DNA from: Candidatus Sulfotelmatobacter sp.
GTDB taxonomy: Bacteria; Acidobacteriota; Terriglobia; Terriglobales; Acidobacteriaceae
Assembly (NCBI GenBank): GCA_030040965.1
Contig: JASHOT010000210.1
Span: forward strand, 1 to 64,000
Direction of reading: 5' to 3'
Length of the DNA: 64,000 bases
In this document: one piece after another, positions 1-7,617 of the stretch
Numbering within the stretch: position 1 is the first letter of the stretch
Layout of the letters: each line of letters starts with the position of its first letter
Program-made: the position numbers and the translations under genes
The notes under the pieces: generated by a model
What the model saw: only the letters and a program-made list of their open reading frames with translations
Databases searched by the model: none
What the model was told of the DNA's origin: nothing

Positions 1-195
1 AGAAGCGGGGCAATTCCCGTGGAGCGAAGGGGGCAGGTCACCCACGTCAGGATGGAGTCAACGGGAAACCGGAGGAACTCCTTGTCTTGATGGAAGGCGA
101 CAGCCTTCTTTAGGGTGGCACGAGCCGGATGAATCGAGAGGTTCACGTCCGGATCTGTGGGAGGCTCGGGGCGAAATTCCCTGGGCCTACCCGGT
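1..195 (+). mobile_element. 3' end of a group II intron (domains V and VI)
   Basis: The stretch 121-156 reads as a group II intron domain V, with the GAGCCGGATG...CACGTCCGGATCTG pattern. It is followed by a domain VI hairpin in which 162-171 pairs with 179-188 (10 bp including G-U pairs, loop 172-178), and then by the CCTACCC 3' terminus at about 186-192. These catalytic domains are typical of bacterial retrotransposing introns. The reverse transcriptase/maturase, if present, lies left of the window. The exact 3' splice boundary, near 192-196, is inferred. Positions 196-373 hold no gene that I can support. Confidence 0.7.
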
Positions 196-373
196 AACAG
201 GAACCAGGTCCAAGTCAAACCGGATTGAGAGGATGAGGCGAAAGCCGATTCACACGCCCACCGGGAGGCTACAGTCACTGCACCTGTTCTCGACTCTACT
301 CTCGATTACACTCCTTCTGAAGCGGTGGGGAGATGGTGCAAGCCTGTCAAGCCGCATGATTGCGATACTCAGA

Positions 374-970
374 TTACTGGTGGCTTTCCAGTTCATTCAT
401 TGCACGTCCGATTGCCTGCGACAGTTGGGAGGCCTGTTGGTCGGGGAACTTGAAACCATCGCCCTTACAGCCGCTAAGGTAGAGGCCCGAAGAATCGGGA
501 GCGAAGTAGTAAGCGGCATTCAGGGCGTGGACCAGAGGCCTCTTGTCCGCGTACCAGAACAGTTCGGCTCCGACAAAAGCGGTTCCGTCAGATGTCAAGT
601 GATCGCGAGTAGTACCATCGTTTCGTTTGCGCATTGAATCGCGCTCAATCACATCCAAGGCATTTTTATAGAGAGCGAGAGTTTCCTCACCGAGATAGAT
701 TTGATCCTTGGATTCTCGCGACGACAGGTCGATTCGAATGCCGCGCATCCGATCAGGTGGTTGAGCAGTGTCCTGCAGAATCAGTGCCGTGATGACCGCT
801 TGGGACTCGCTGCTCTCGATGCGACCGACTTCCTTTGACCATACGACATGTGTCGCAGATTGTCCGGCGAACGCTTCCATCGGAGTCGGCTGAAGAGACG
901 GAATCTGGTCTTGAGCGGACGCGACAGCGCAGAAAAGACCGAAGCACAACAAGCTAAGAAGTGTCTTCAT
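374..970 (-). CDS. secreted hypothetical protein
   Basis: The 198-aa product starts with a clear Sec signal peptide (MKTLLSLLCFGLFCAVASAQ) and has no domain I recognise. The mature part is soluble and of mixed composition. I chose the ATG at 970 because GGGAG lies 9 bases upstream and the signal peptide begins there. The frame is open further upstream to 1147, and that extension contains CPRC and CPRGHC, which resemble a zinc ribbon, so a longer or fused product cannot be excluded. Function is unknown; it is probably periplasmic or extracellular. Confidence 0.65.
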   Translation of the reverse strand: MKTLLSLLCFGLFCAVASAQDQIPSLQPTPMEAFAGQSATHVVWSKEVGRIESSESQAVITALILQDTAQPPDRMRGIRIDLSSRESKDQIYLGEETLALYKNALDVIERDSMRKRNDGTTRDHLTSDGTAFVGAELFWYADKRPLVHALNAAYYFAPDSSGLYLSGCKGDGFKFPDQQASQLSQAIGRAMNELESHQ

Positions 971-1314
971 GCAGTTCATCTCCCAACTTGAACAATGCCC
1001 GCGCGGGCAGCGGAATTTCGCCTTCATGAGCGCGTCCGGGTGCCAGGAAGGTTCGGCCTGAAACAAATTGCCCGGATATTCAACCCGCTTTGGGCGGGAA
1101 CACCGAGGGCAGGCTAAAGTTGCGCAAGATTCTTGGAATTTCGTCATAGCCGGACTCCGTAACGAATCGATATGGGTCCTCGTTGATAGCTTGCTCTTCT
1201 GCCGTTTTACGTATTGGTCATGTCGCGGTGATGAAGACCTCGGGAGCGGAGCCTAAGGTCAGCTTACCTCCCCTTCATTCGAGATTGGCGTAAAATTGTA
1301 AGAAAGGTGGGATT
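971..1314. other. intergenic region, no separate gene supported
   Basis: This gap lies between the secreted hypothetical gene on the minus strand and a small membrane-protein gene on the plus strand, so it should hold two divergent promoters. The only coding-like signal is the in-frame, zinc-ribbon-like extension (two CPxC/CPxGHC clusters) upstream of the minus-strand gene. No hairpin or repeat stands out. Confidence 0.4.
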
Positions 1315-1509
1315 ATGGAAGGAATTTTGGTATTAGGAGCTTGGCTCGTGATTGCGTGGTTCTGCATTGAGATTGCCATCAATCGCGGCCATTCTCGATC
1401 GAGATGGTCGCTTCTGGCCCTATTCTTCGGCCCTTTTGCATTGGTGGCGGTTTTGCTTCTTCCCCGCGTGAGCAACGCCTCTCAGGCCAGCCGGTTGCAC
1501 CACTCCTAG
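1315..1509 (+). CDS. small two-helix membrane protein
   Basis: A 64-aa product that is almost entirely membrane-embedded: a hydrophobic helix at residues 3-22, a short basic loop (NRGHSRSR) and a second helix at about 31-50. The ATG is preceded by AGGTGGG at a suitable distance. The layout resembles small PLDc_N-like or phage-holin-like membrane peptides, but no diagnostic motif is visible, so no function is assigned. It stands alone, with no co-directional neighbour. Confidence 0.5.
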   Translation: MEGILVLGAWLVIAWFCIEIAINRGHSRSRWSLLALFFGPFALVAVLLLPRVSNASQASRLHHS

Positions 1510-1934
1510 TTCGGGACATGAGTGGGCTTGCGAACTTGTGGGACTGGCGAAAATCTCATTACACTCATCATCGGCGTCGCTTGAAAACTCCCAAAATTGC
1601 CTCTCGCCCGACACGCGCCCGCGCCGGAGTCCCAGGAATGCTTTTGCAGGGAAAACCGGTAGGGGGTGGTCGGGGCAGGCGAGGAATCCTTTTTTTGAAC
1701 CTGTCTTAGCGGCGGGGAGTTGTGACACGGACTGTGACGTAACCGGGGCATGCAAGCCGGGGCAACGCTGTCCCACCGATGCCAACTCAGTGCAACAGTC
1801 GTTGCCCTCAGCCATGAATAGACGGGATTTGTCGCCTGCTCTGTGCGAGCGCGTCCTCCTCAGTGCCAACTCGCATAGCGAATTGACACGGAAGAGGTCG
1901 ATGGTTCGAATCCCCCGATGACGGCCTGATGCAT
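1510..1934. other. intergenic region with a tRNA-like relic
   Basis: No coding sequence is convincing here; open frames on both strands lack signals and overlap each other. The region contains a T-run (1690-1696) and a tRNA-like fragment at 1883-1913, listed separately. It lies between the small membrane protein and the 3' end of the M56 peptidase gene. Confidence 0.4.
1883..1913 (+). pseudogene. possible 3'-half relic of tRNA-Val(GAC)
   Basis: The 31 bases read like a tRNA from the anticodon loop (TTGACAC, anticodon GAC) through the 3' anticodon strand (GGAAG) and variable loop to a T-loop (GGTTCGAATCC). The matching 5' anticodon strand and a pairing acceptor stem are absent, so it cannot fold as a cloverleaf. 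Such 3' fragments often remain where integrative elements used a tRNA end. That origin is inference, and chance similarity remains possible. Confidence 0.3.
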
Positions 1935-3356
1935 TTACTGACCGATGCGGTGGAACAGCCAAGCTACCTTCTGAGGTGAAGGAGTACCGGAATGAGACCC
2001 TATTGGGACAACTCTCCCTTCCGCTTGATCTCCGCCGGTGAGTGTGAGTTCAACTTCCACAACCTCTGAGGAGTTATCCTCCCCGACCTTATTCCCCGAG
2101 ATCTTGAGGAGGAGCTTTTTGCCGGTCGCTGTCGCTTCCAAGATTTTGTGGGTTGAAAGCTCGCTGCCGTCGGGGATCAATTCGCCATCCTCGAGTATTG
2201 CCCACCGCTCGCCAAGAACGCTGGTCCCACCGAGAGTTCCATTCGCTAAGGTGAGATGCACCGTGAAGAACGCTGTTCCCTTATATTTTGCTTCCCACGT
2301 GCCCGCAAACGGCGCAAGATCCTCTGAGTGACTTGCATTGCTGAGCCGCAAGGAAAAGGCCGAAAGGCCAATCGATGCGGCTCCGATCAGACAAACGGCG
2401 ATTAATCTTGAGGCCCGTGTCTTTTTGCGCGTGTCATTGGTTTTGAGAATGTTCATGATTCGTTCCTCCAAAGTGTTCGTATCGAAGAGTTCCAATGCGT
2501 AGTTCGATCGCGCCCGGATAAACATGGACTGTGCCATGTGCAGTAGCGAAGTGGCATACCGCCGGGTAGTCGGTAGCATTTGCGCCGCGATTTCATCGCA
2601 GGCCAACTCTCTGGTCTGCGCGATCCTCGACAGGATCAGCGCCGCGCAAGGGTGAAAACACAACGGAAGGGATGCGATCTCGTATATCAGATTGAACAGG
2701 AAGTCGCGCCGTACTACGTGTGCCAGTTCATGCGATATGGCTGAGAAGAGGTCGTCCTCGGGAACACCGTCGAGAAAGAATGTCTCTGGGAGCAGGAGGA
2801 CGGGGCGTCCGATCCCCAACGTCGCCGGCCCCGATAGTTCTGCCGTGCACAACACGGAAACACACGGAAACGAGAACGAGCGCGCACAATGTTCCACGAT
2901 TTGCGCAAGAGCGGGAGGCAACCGACGCGGATAGGCCGACTGACACACAGTCCGCGTCCGATAGCCAAACCAGGCGAGCCGAGCAGCGTGAAAAAGCAGA
3001 ACAATACCGTACACCCAGAGCAGCGCATAAAGGATCCCGGGAGAAAATGAAACCGCACGGCTAAACGAATGGAGCGACGCCGCAATCGCTCGGGCGTTCG
3101 GCTCCCCGCCAGGATCTAGTTGAGCAGTTGGGGTAACCTCTGACGCTCCGTCAGTGGTCTCTCTGTGCTGAAGCAGGACGGTTGCTGTCGGTATCAGCAA
3201 ACAGGCACCGAGTGCTGCGATCCAGACTCCGTGCGAGAACCGCGACGGCGCTCTGTGCAAAAGCTTCGTGCACAAAAGGGCGAGAGCGGTGATCGCGGTA
3301 ATCTGCCAAATCGCATTCAGAACGAAAGTTGCAAGCAGGTGGCTAGTCTCCGCCAT
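1935..3356 (-). CDS. BlaR1-like M56 family membrane metallopeptidase
   Basis: A 473-aa protein with several N-terminal membrane helices (about residues 10-28 and 40-60, with more further on) and the zinc-protease motif HELAH at residues 209-213 in the context SHELAHVVRRD, diagnostic of the M56/BlaR1 family. The C-terminal third is a soluble extracytoplasmic domain that is not a penicillin-binding sensor. In BlaR1/MecR1 systems such proteases sense an external signal and cause cleavage of the BlaI repressor. The start at 3356 has GGAGG about 6 bases upstream and overlaps the end of the blaI-like gene by 14 bases, so the two are co-expressed. The signal sensed here is unknown. Confidence 0.9.
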   Translation of the reverse strand: MAETSHLLATFVLNAIWQITAITALALLCTKLLHRAPSRFSHGVWIAALGACLLIPTATVLLQHRETTDGASEVTPTAQLDPGGEPNARAIAASLHSFSRAVSFSPGILYALLWVYGIVLLFHAARLAWFGYRTRTVCQSAYPRRLPPALAQIVEHCARSFSFPCVSVLCTAELSGPATLGIGRPVLLLPETFFLDGVPEDDLFSAISHELAHVVRRDFLFNLIYEIASLPLCFHPCAALILSRIAQTRELACDEIAAQMLPTTRRYATSLLHMAQSMFIRARSNYALELFDTNTLEERIMNILKTNDTRKKTRASRLIAVCLIGAASIGLSAFSLRLSNASHSEDLAPFAGTWEAKYKGTAFFTVHLTLANGTLGGTSVLGERWAILEDGELIPDGSELSTHKILEATATGKKLLLKISGNKVGEDNSSEVVEVELTLTGGDQAEGRVVPIGSHSGTPSPQKVAWLFHRIGQ

Positions 3357-3741
3357 GCTGTTCCTCCGTTTCGGCTTGCTCCTGTTTCTCAATGAGTTTC
3401 TGCACTTTGGCAAGCTTGTCAGCGTCTAACTGGTTGCTCTTGGCCAGACTCATGAGAAGAGCTTCGACCGATCCGCCAAACATACGATCGAGCATGTCGC
3501 TAGTGGCCTCGCGCAGGGCCTTGTCGCGGCTCAGCACGGATCGATATTCGTATGCTTTGCCCAGGAGTTTCCGCTTCACCTTGCCCTTGCGTTGCAGAAT
3601 GTTGAGGATCGTCTGAACCGTGGTGTATGCCAATGGTTCGCCGGGGAGGCTCTGCTGAACAGCCTGAACTGTGCTCGGGCCTTTGTTCCAGAGCACCTGC
3701 ATAATCTGAAGTTCCAGTCGAGTGAGTTGGGCTTTCGGCAC
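3343..3741 (-). CDS. BlaI/MecI/CopY family transcriptional repressor
   Basis: The 132-aa product has the winged-helix of the BlaI/MecI family at its N-terminus (RLELQIMQVLW, then AYTTVQTILNIL) and a dimerisation helix bundle after residue 75. I chose the GTG at 3741 because the GGAGGTG sequence just upstream gives 6-base spacing; a GTG three codons earlier would sit directly on the Shine-Dalgarno. It forms an operon with the overlapping M56 peptidase gene, the usual repressor-protease pair. Two inverted repeats upstream are likely its own operators. Confidence 0.93.
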   Translation of the reverse strand: MPKAQLTRLELQIMQVLWNKGPSTVQAVQQSLPGEPLAYTTVQTILNILQRKGKVKRKLLGKAYEYRSVLSRDKALREATSDMLDRMFGGSVEALLMSLAKSNQLDADKLAKVQKLIEKQEQAETEEQHGGD

Positions 3742-3750
3742 GGACCGCAC

Positions 3751-3768
3751 CTCCTAAGCAGTTAGGAG
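3751..3768. promoter_or_regulatory. BlaI-type operator, perfect inverted repeat
   Basis: CTCCTAA-GCAG-TTAGGAG is a perfect 7-bp inverted repeat with a 4-base spacer, directly upstream of the repressor start. BlaI-family dimers bind such palindromes. The right arm also supplies part of the ribosome binding site, so repressor binding and translation signals sit together. Function is inferred from position and symmetry. Confidence 0.6.
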
Positions 3769-3794
3769 ATTAAACTTCATTCTGATCTCTGTCA

Positions 3795-3812
3795 ACTAAA
3801 ATCTTAGGAGTT
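3795..3812. promoter_or_regulatory. second, imperfect BlaI-type operator
   Basis: One arm, TTAGGAGT, matches the upstream operator exactly; the other arm (ACTAAAA) is degenerate. It lies about 26 bases from the first palindrome, the kind of spacing seen for paired BlaI boxes over a promoter. Confidence 0.4.
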
Positions 3813-3964
3813 ATGGGAGAGATGGTGCGGCGTTCACTGTCGTTAATCGCCATAGCACTCACAATCCCAGAATTGCCGAAGACTCGCCAGATGACCTGCC
3901 GATTAGCCAGAAACTATCCACTTCACCAGTCTGTCCGCCTTCGCGGCATCTGTCGCTTCGCTCT

Positions 3965-4915
3965 TCACGCGGCTTGCTGGCGGCGACTCTGACGTTGCTG
4001 TCTGGCGGCTTCCAGCTTGCGGTCGCGTTCCGCGTGGATCTCCTGCTGACGCCCCGCCAGCATGTCCTTCGGCGTGATATAGCCGATGGCGCTGTTCAGG
4101 CGGACGTTGTTGTAATGCCCCACGTAGCCCTCGACCAGACGCCATGCATCTTCCAGTGACAGCGGCGTTCCCGGTCGAATGCATTCGCTTTTCAGCGATT
4201 TGTGCCAGCGCTCGATCTTGCCGTTCGACTGTGGATAGTAAGGGGAGGTTCGGACGTGCGTCATGCCCGAGATGCGAATGAACTCCTTGAAGTCGCGAGC
4301 GATGAACTGCGGGCCATTGTCGGAGATGACTCGCGGCCTCGCTTCCGGGTACTTCTCCTTGGCTCGCTGCAGGATCACTTCGACATCGGCTTCTCGCATG
4401 GACTCCCGCAGATCCCAATGCACGAGGAATCGACTGAACCCATCCAGAATGCTGCACAAGTAATAGAACGTGCCGCACAGGTTGATATAGGACACGTCGA
4501 TATGCCAGTGCTGATGCGGCTCCAGCGGTTGTTCGAACCCGGTTCCCTTGCGCGATGGTTTGCTCTTCCATCGGGATAATAATCCAGCCTGCTTCAATAC
4601 TCGCCAAACACTCGCCGGACTAACCGCCACAACGTCAGCGTCGAGCATCATGAACGTCAGCCGTCGATAGCCCTCCAGCGGGTTCTTCAGATGGAACCCG
4701 ATGATCGCTTCTTTCTCCCACGGCTCCAGCCAGAAATCACGGGGAACCCAACCGTTGTGCTCGTTGACGCGCCCGTACCGCTGCCGCCAGTCATAGAACT
4801 TGCTGGCGCTCACGCCCAGCCACGGGATGAAACGTCCGACGCCGATCTCGGCTTTCTCCGACCAGCGTCGGACGAAATCCACGACTAGATCCCGCACATC
4901 ATGCGGCACCCACAC
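3965..4915 (-). CDS. IS3-family transposase OrfB (DDE integrase catalytic part)
   Basis: This is the integrase-core half of the transposase. The rve/DDE residues are visible as HIDVSYI, ISDNGPQF and the Glu in NGKIERWHKSLK, preceded by an HTH_21-like segment (EGYRRLTFMM). The frame is open upstream through the slippery site, so the functional product is expected to be an OrfAB fusion made by -1 frameshifting, not a protein starting at the GTG at 4915. The basic, glutamine-rich tail (QQRQSRRQQAA) is at the extreme C-terminus. No frameshift or stop interrupts it, so it may be active. Confidence 0.92.
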   Translation of the reverse strand: MWVPHDVRDLVVDFVRRWSEKAEIGVGRFIPWLGVSASKFYDWRQRYGRVNEHNGWVPRDFWLEPWEKEAIIGFHLKNPLEGYRRLTFMMLDADVVAVSPASVWRVLKQAGLLSRWKSKPSRKGTGFEQPLEPHQHWHIDVSYINLCGTFYYLCSILDGFSRFLVHWDLRESMREADVEVILQRAKEKYPEARPRVISDNGPQFIARDFKEFIRISGMTHVRTSPYYPQSNGKIERWHKSLKSECIRPGTPLSLEDAWRLVEGYVGHYNNVRLNSAIGYITPKDMLAGRQQEIHAERDRKLEAARQQRQSRRQQAA

Positions 4916-4920
4916 ACCGG

Positions 4921-5235
4921 TTAGAGTTCCCCAAGACTTTTTTTTAGCGCGATGTGCTCCGCCATTAGCTCAGCCAGTACCTCGTCCTTGGTCTGCACCT
5001 TCTTCTCCAAGAACTCGATCCGCTTCTGCTTCTCCTCCACTTGGCGCTGGGGTCGCTCCTGAGACTGAAAAGCGGCGGCTCCATTCTCGAACAGTTCCTT
5101 CTGCCAGCGGTAGAGCACCGTTGGCCGCAGGCCCAGTTCTTCACACAGCTCCGAGACCGGCACTTTGTCCACAAGATGCCGCCTCAGAATGGCTACTTTT
5201 TCTTCTGGGGTGAAATGCTTCCGTTCTTTCCTCAT
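4921..5235 (-). CDS. IS3-family transposase OrfA (helix-turn-helix part)
   Basis: The 104-aa product has an N-terminal HTH_Tnp_1 domain (HFTPEEKVAILRRHL, then ELCEELGLRPTVLYRWQKE) that should bind the IS ends, and a C-terminal leucine-zipper-like helix (IEFLEKKVQTKDEVLAELM) for multimerisation. The 3' end of the frame crosses the A8G slippery run. Reading back one base there joins it in frame to orfB. Confidence 0.92.
   Translation of the reverse strand: MRKERKHFTPEEKVAILRRHLVDKVPVSELCEELGLRPTVLYRWQKELFENGAAAFQSQERPQRQVEEKQKRIEFLEKKVQTKDEVLAELMAEHIALKKSLGEL
4937..4945 (-). promoter_or_regulatory. programmed -1 ribosomal frameshift site of the IS
   Basis: On the coding strand the orfA frame reads CTA AAA AAA AGT. 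Slippage by -1 on the A8 run gives AAA AAA AAG and enters the orfB frame, which is open through this point. A-rich slippery heptamers at the orfA/orfB junction are a hallmark of the IS3 family. Confidence 0.75.
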
Positions 5236-5344
5236 ACGTTCGCTCCGCTATCTTAACGGACGAACGCTTTCTCCATTTCCAGCCGAGGCAGGACATTCGG
5301 GCCTACCATCCTCCCTCCACAACTTAGACAGCCTTGCCTATCAT

Positions 5345-5839
5345 CTATTGAGCTTCGTCTTCGTAGGTACCGATCATAAGAAGCCATGCGCCCGAAATGA
5401 GGAATCCGAATAAAACAATGGTTGCGATAGCGGCGAGGTAGAGCCCGGCGCTATGCCCGAGAATGAGAAAAATTGCGCCTATGACTTCCGCGAGGTAACA
5501 GATTGTGCCGCCCGCAAGCCGCGGCGTGTTCAATCCAATTGAACTCATGCTCGATCTGATAGCTATCACATAGCCTCTGATGAAGATGGCTGTTGCGATA
5601 AGCCAGAGAACAAGCCACTCAAAGCCGAGCGCTTCGAGAGGTTGATTTCCGATAAGCGCAAAACTGCATGCCATAAAAACTGCGGTGAAGCCAGTAAGCA
5701 TGTTAATGGCCCGGTTTTTATGTGTCGTATTTCGAATGATGATTTCGGGTTTGATCGACATGGCGACGAAAATCAAGCCGGCAAGCGCCGCTGCGCCGCT
5801 TCCCACCATGAAAAAAAAGTTGCTCCATTGCTCCAACAT
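5345..5839 (-). CDS. four-helix membrane protein of unknown function
   Basis: A 164-aa integral membrane protein with about four hydrophobic helices: residues 6-27, 43-65, 70-90 and 112-155 (the last span may be two). It begins MLEQWSNFFFMVGSGAAAL. The ATG at 5839 follows GAGGAAAG by about 10 bases. The longer open frame upstream to 6178 lacks any start signal. I recognise no catalytic motif. It lies just beyond the IS element and has no operon partner. Confidence 0.65.
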   Translation of the reverse strand: MLEQWSNFFFMVGSGAAALAGLIFVAMSIKPEIIIRNTTHKNRAINMLTGFTAVFMACSFALIGNQPLEALGFEWLVLWLIATAIFIRGYVIAIRSSMSSIGLNTPRLAGGTICYLAEVIGAIFLILGHSAGLYLAAIATIVLFGFLISGAWLLMIGTYEDEAQ

Positions 5840-6364
5840 AAAATGTCTTTCCTCAGTTCTAATTCCAGGACGGATACGAACCCCGGAGCCAAATCTGGAG
5901 CCTGAAATGTTCGGGTGCCGCAGGTCTCGCGTTTTGGACCTGGGCACGATAGCGCATCCGTCCGACTCTTTATAACAGAGGAAATCGGGCGACTGGTTTC
6001 GGCGCCGGAACGCGGTTCCCTGCAATTCAGTCTCGACTGTTCCTTCGGCGCCCGTAGCGGGGCGCCACAGTACGCGGACAAATGTGCGAATGCTGTTTCC
6101 ACGACGGTTGCCTCGCGAAAGTGTTAATCTTCCGCACAGTCGTAGGTTGACGCGAAAAGTTCGGTGACCCGAATCCACTCGGGCCCACCGTTTTCGCGAC
6201 CTTCAGATTTTCCGCTCCTCTCGTTGATCCTTCTGCACTCGCCCGTGCGCCTTTGCAGCTTTGGAGATATACTGCTTCGGCGCCGGGCGACGACACTCGT
6301 GCGTAACTGAGAGTCGTTACCACCACAAACAATTTGCACTCAATTCTGGGCGCTGGCGATTCTC
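5840..6364. other. long divergent intergenic region
   Basis: Some 525 bases separate a minus-strand membrane-protein gene from the plus-strand beta-propeller operon, so it should hold promoters for both. A GGTTCGTATCC sequence on the minus strand near 5874 resembles a tRNA T-loop but has no pairing stem. No small gene is supported. Confidence 0.4.
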
Positions 6365-7582
6365 GTGCGTCGGTGTAGCGCTGGGGTTCTCGGAGATCTC
6401 TTGGCATCTCGATCCCGATTCACCGTCTATTTTCTAACGCTGTACATGGCAAGCCTTGTTTTACAGGGCGCGGCGCAGAATGCTCCAGCTTCTGCGGCAT
6501 CCGCTGCGCCGCCGAATCCACCCACGCAGGATTATCTCGTCTACGTGGTGTGTGAGTCGGCCGACAAAATCGTGCTGCTTCGTTTTGGGCCCGGCGGCGC
6601 GCACATCGAGAGTCAGACGCATACCGGCCTCTTAGTGACCGACATCAACGGCCCGCACGGCGTCATCGTGTCGCCCGACCAGAAATATTTCTACGTGGCC
6701 GAGGGCCACGGGCGTCCTGACGGATCGGCGTGGAAATACAGGGCTGGAACGAACGACGTCATCAAGTACACGAGCCTGGGCTTGTTTCCGGCCACTACTG
6801 ACGTTACTCCCGATGGCAATTTTATTTATGTGGCCAACGCCAACTTCCACGGCGACATGGTTCCCTCGTCGATTTCCGTGGTCGCGACCGACCAGATGAT
6901 CGAGGTGAAGCGGATTCAAACCTGCACCATGCCGCACGGGTCGCGGCTGAATCACGCAGGAACCAAGCATTATTCCGTCTGCATGATGGACGACATGCTG
7001 GTCGAAATCGATACCAGCAAGTTTGCTGTCGATCGTTATTTCATGCTGGCGGCGGGAAAAGAAATGGGAATGATGGGAGCGCCATATCCTGAACTGCCGC
7101 AATCGATGGGCGATCACAAAGCGATGGATCACAAACCGATCTGCACGCCGACCTGGGCGCAGCCTTCCAATGACGGATCGACCATTTACGTGGCCTGCAA
7201 TCAGTCGAATGAGATTGTCGCCATCAACACAGATAGCTGGACGCTTTCGCGGCGCTTTCCCGCGGGTAATGGTGTCTACAATCTGGCGATGACCAAAGAC
7301 GGGCGCCTCATCGCAACCAACAAGCGCGGGCAATCGGTTTCGGTATTCGATCCGGTCGGCGGGAAAGAACTGGCGAGGATTCCGACGCTTCGAAAAGTTG
7401 TGCATGGGGCTGTGGTGACGCCTGATGATCGCTACGCGTTCATCACCGTCGAAGGCGTGGGTGCGGAGCCAGGGACGGTCGAAGTCATCGACCTTGCGAG
7501 CTACAAAACCGTGGCGACGGTCGATGTGGGATCGCAGGCCGCGGGCATTGATTTCTGGAAGACGGAACCAAGCAAGCAATAG
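6365..7582 (+). CDS. secreted YncE/YVTN-type beta-propeller protein
   Basis: A 405-aa exported protein. After a hydrophobic signal segment ending near QGAAQNAPA it consists of about seven YVTN/YncE-like blades, with recurring motifs such as VTPDGNFIYVANAN, SNDGSTIYVACNQSNEIVAIN and VTPDDRYAFITVEG. Related beta-propellers are periplasmic or surface proteins, sometimes redox- or metal-linked; no heme motif is seen. The listed GTG start is uncertain: a TTG at 6401 has GGAG 5 bases upstream and would start directly at the signal peptide. It is followed after 35 bases by another propeller-type gene and likely shares its mRNA. Confidence 0.8.
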   Translation: MRRCSAGVLGDLLASRSRFTVYFLTLYMASLVLQGAAQNAPASAASAAPPNPPTQDYLVYVVCESADKIVLLRFGPGGAHIESQTHTGLLVTDINGPHGVIVSPDQKYFYVAEGHGRPDGSAWKYRAGTNDVIKYTSLGLFPATTDVTPDGNFIYVANANFHGDMVPSSISVVATDQMIEVKRIQTCTMPHGSRLNHAGTKHYSVCMMDDMLVEIDTSKFAVDRYFMLAAGKEMGMMGAPYPELPQSMGDHKAMDHKPICTPTWAQPSNDGSTIYVACNQSNEIVAINTDSWTLSRRFPAGNGVYNLAMTKDGRLIATNKRGQSVSVFDPVGGKELARIPTLRKVVHGAVVTPDDRYAFITVEGVGAEPGTVEVIDLASYKTVATVDVGSQAAGIDFWKTEPSKQ

Positions 7583-7617
7583 AGTTCCGAACACAAAGAA
7601 ACTTTCTCGGAGGGGTA

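Larger units (their letters stand above)
3900..5285 (-). mobile_element. IS3-family insertion sequence
   Basis: The element carries the two overlapping transposase frames of an IS3-family IS, read on the minus strand, plus a slippery A8G site at 4937-4945. The ends are approximate. The orfA side has a plausible CA end at 5281 or 5290, but no matching inverted repeat could be established beyond the orfB side, and no target duplication was found. Confidence 0.8.

Noticed and set aside
3903-4607. 234-codon frame overlapping the IS3 orfB
   Set aside because: It lies in another frame of orfB; its residues show no transposase or other motif.
3897-5290. TGCC...GGCA as exact ends of the IS3 element
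   Set aside because: The two ends pair poorly beyond four bases and no target duplication flanks them, so boundaries were left approximate.
5862-5890. tRNA T-loop-like GGTTCGTATCC on the minus strand
   Set aside because: The flanking bases do not form a T-stem and no other tRNA arm is found.
6632-7594. Long minus-strand open frame opposite the YncE-like gene
   Set aside because: It is antisense to a clear beta-propeller gene, is rich in Arg/His/Asp as expected of a shadow frame in GC-rich DNA, and has no signal.
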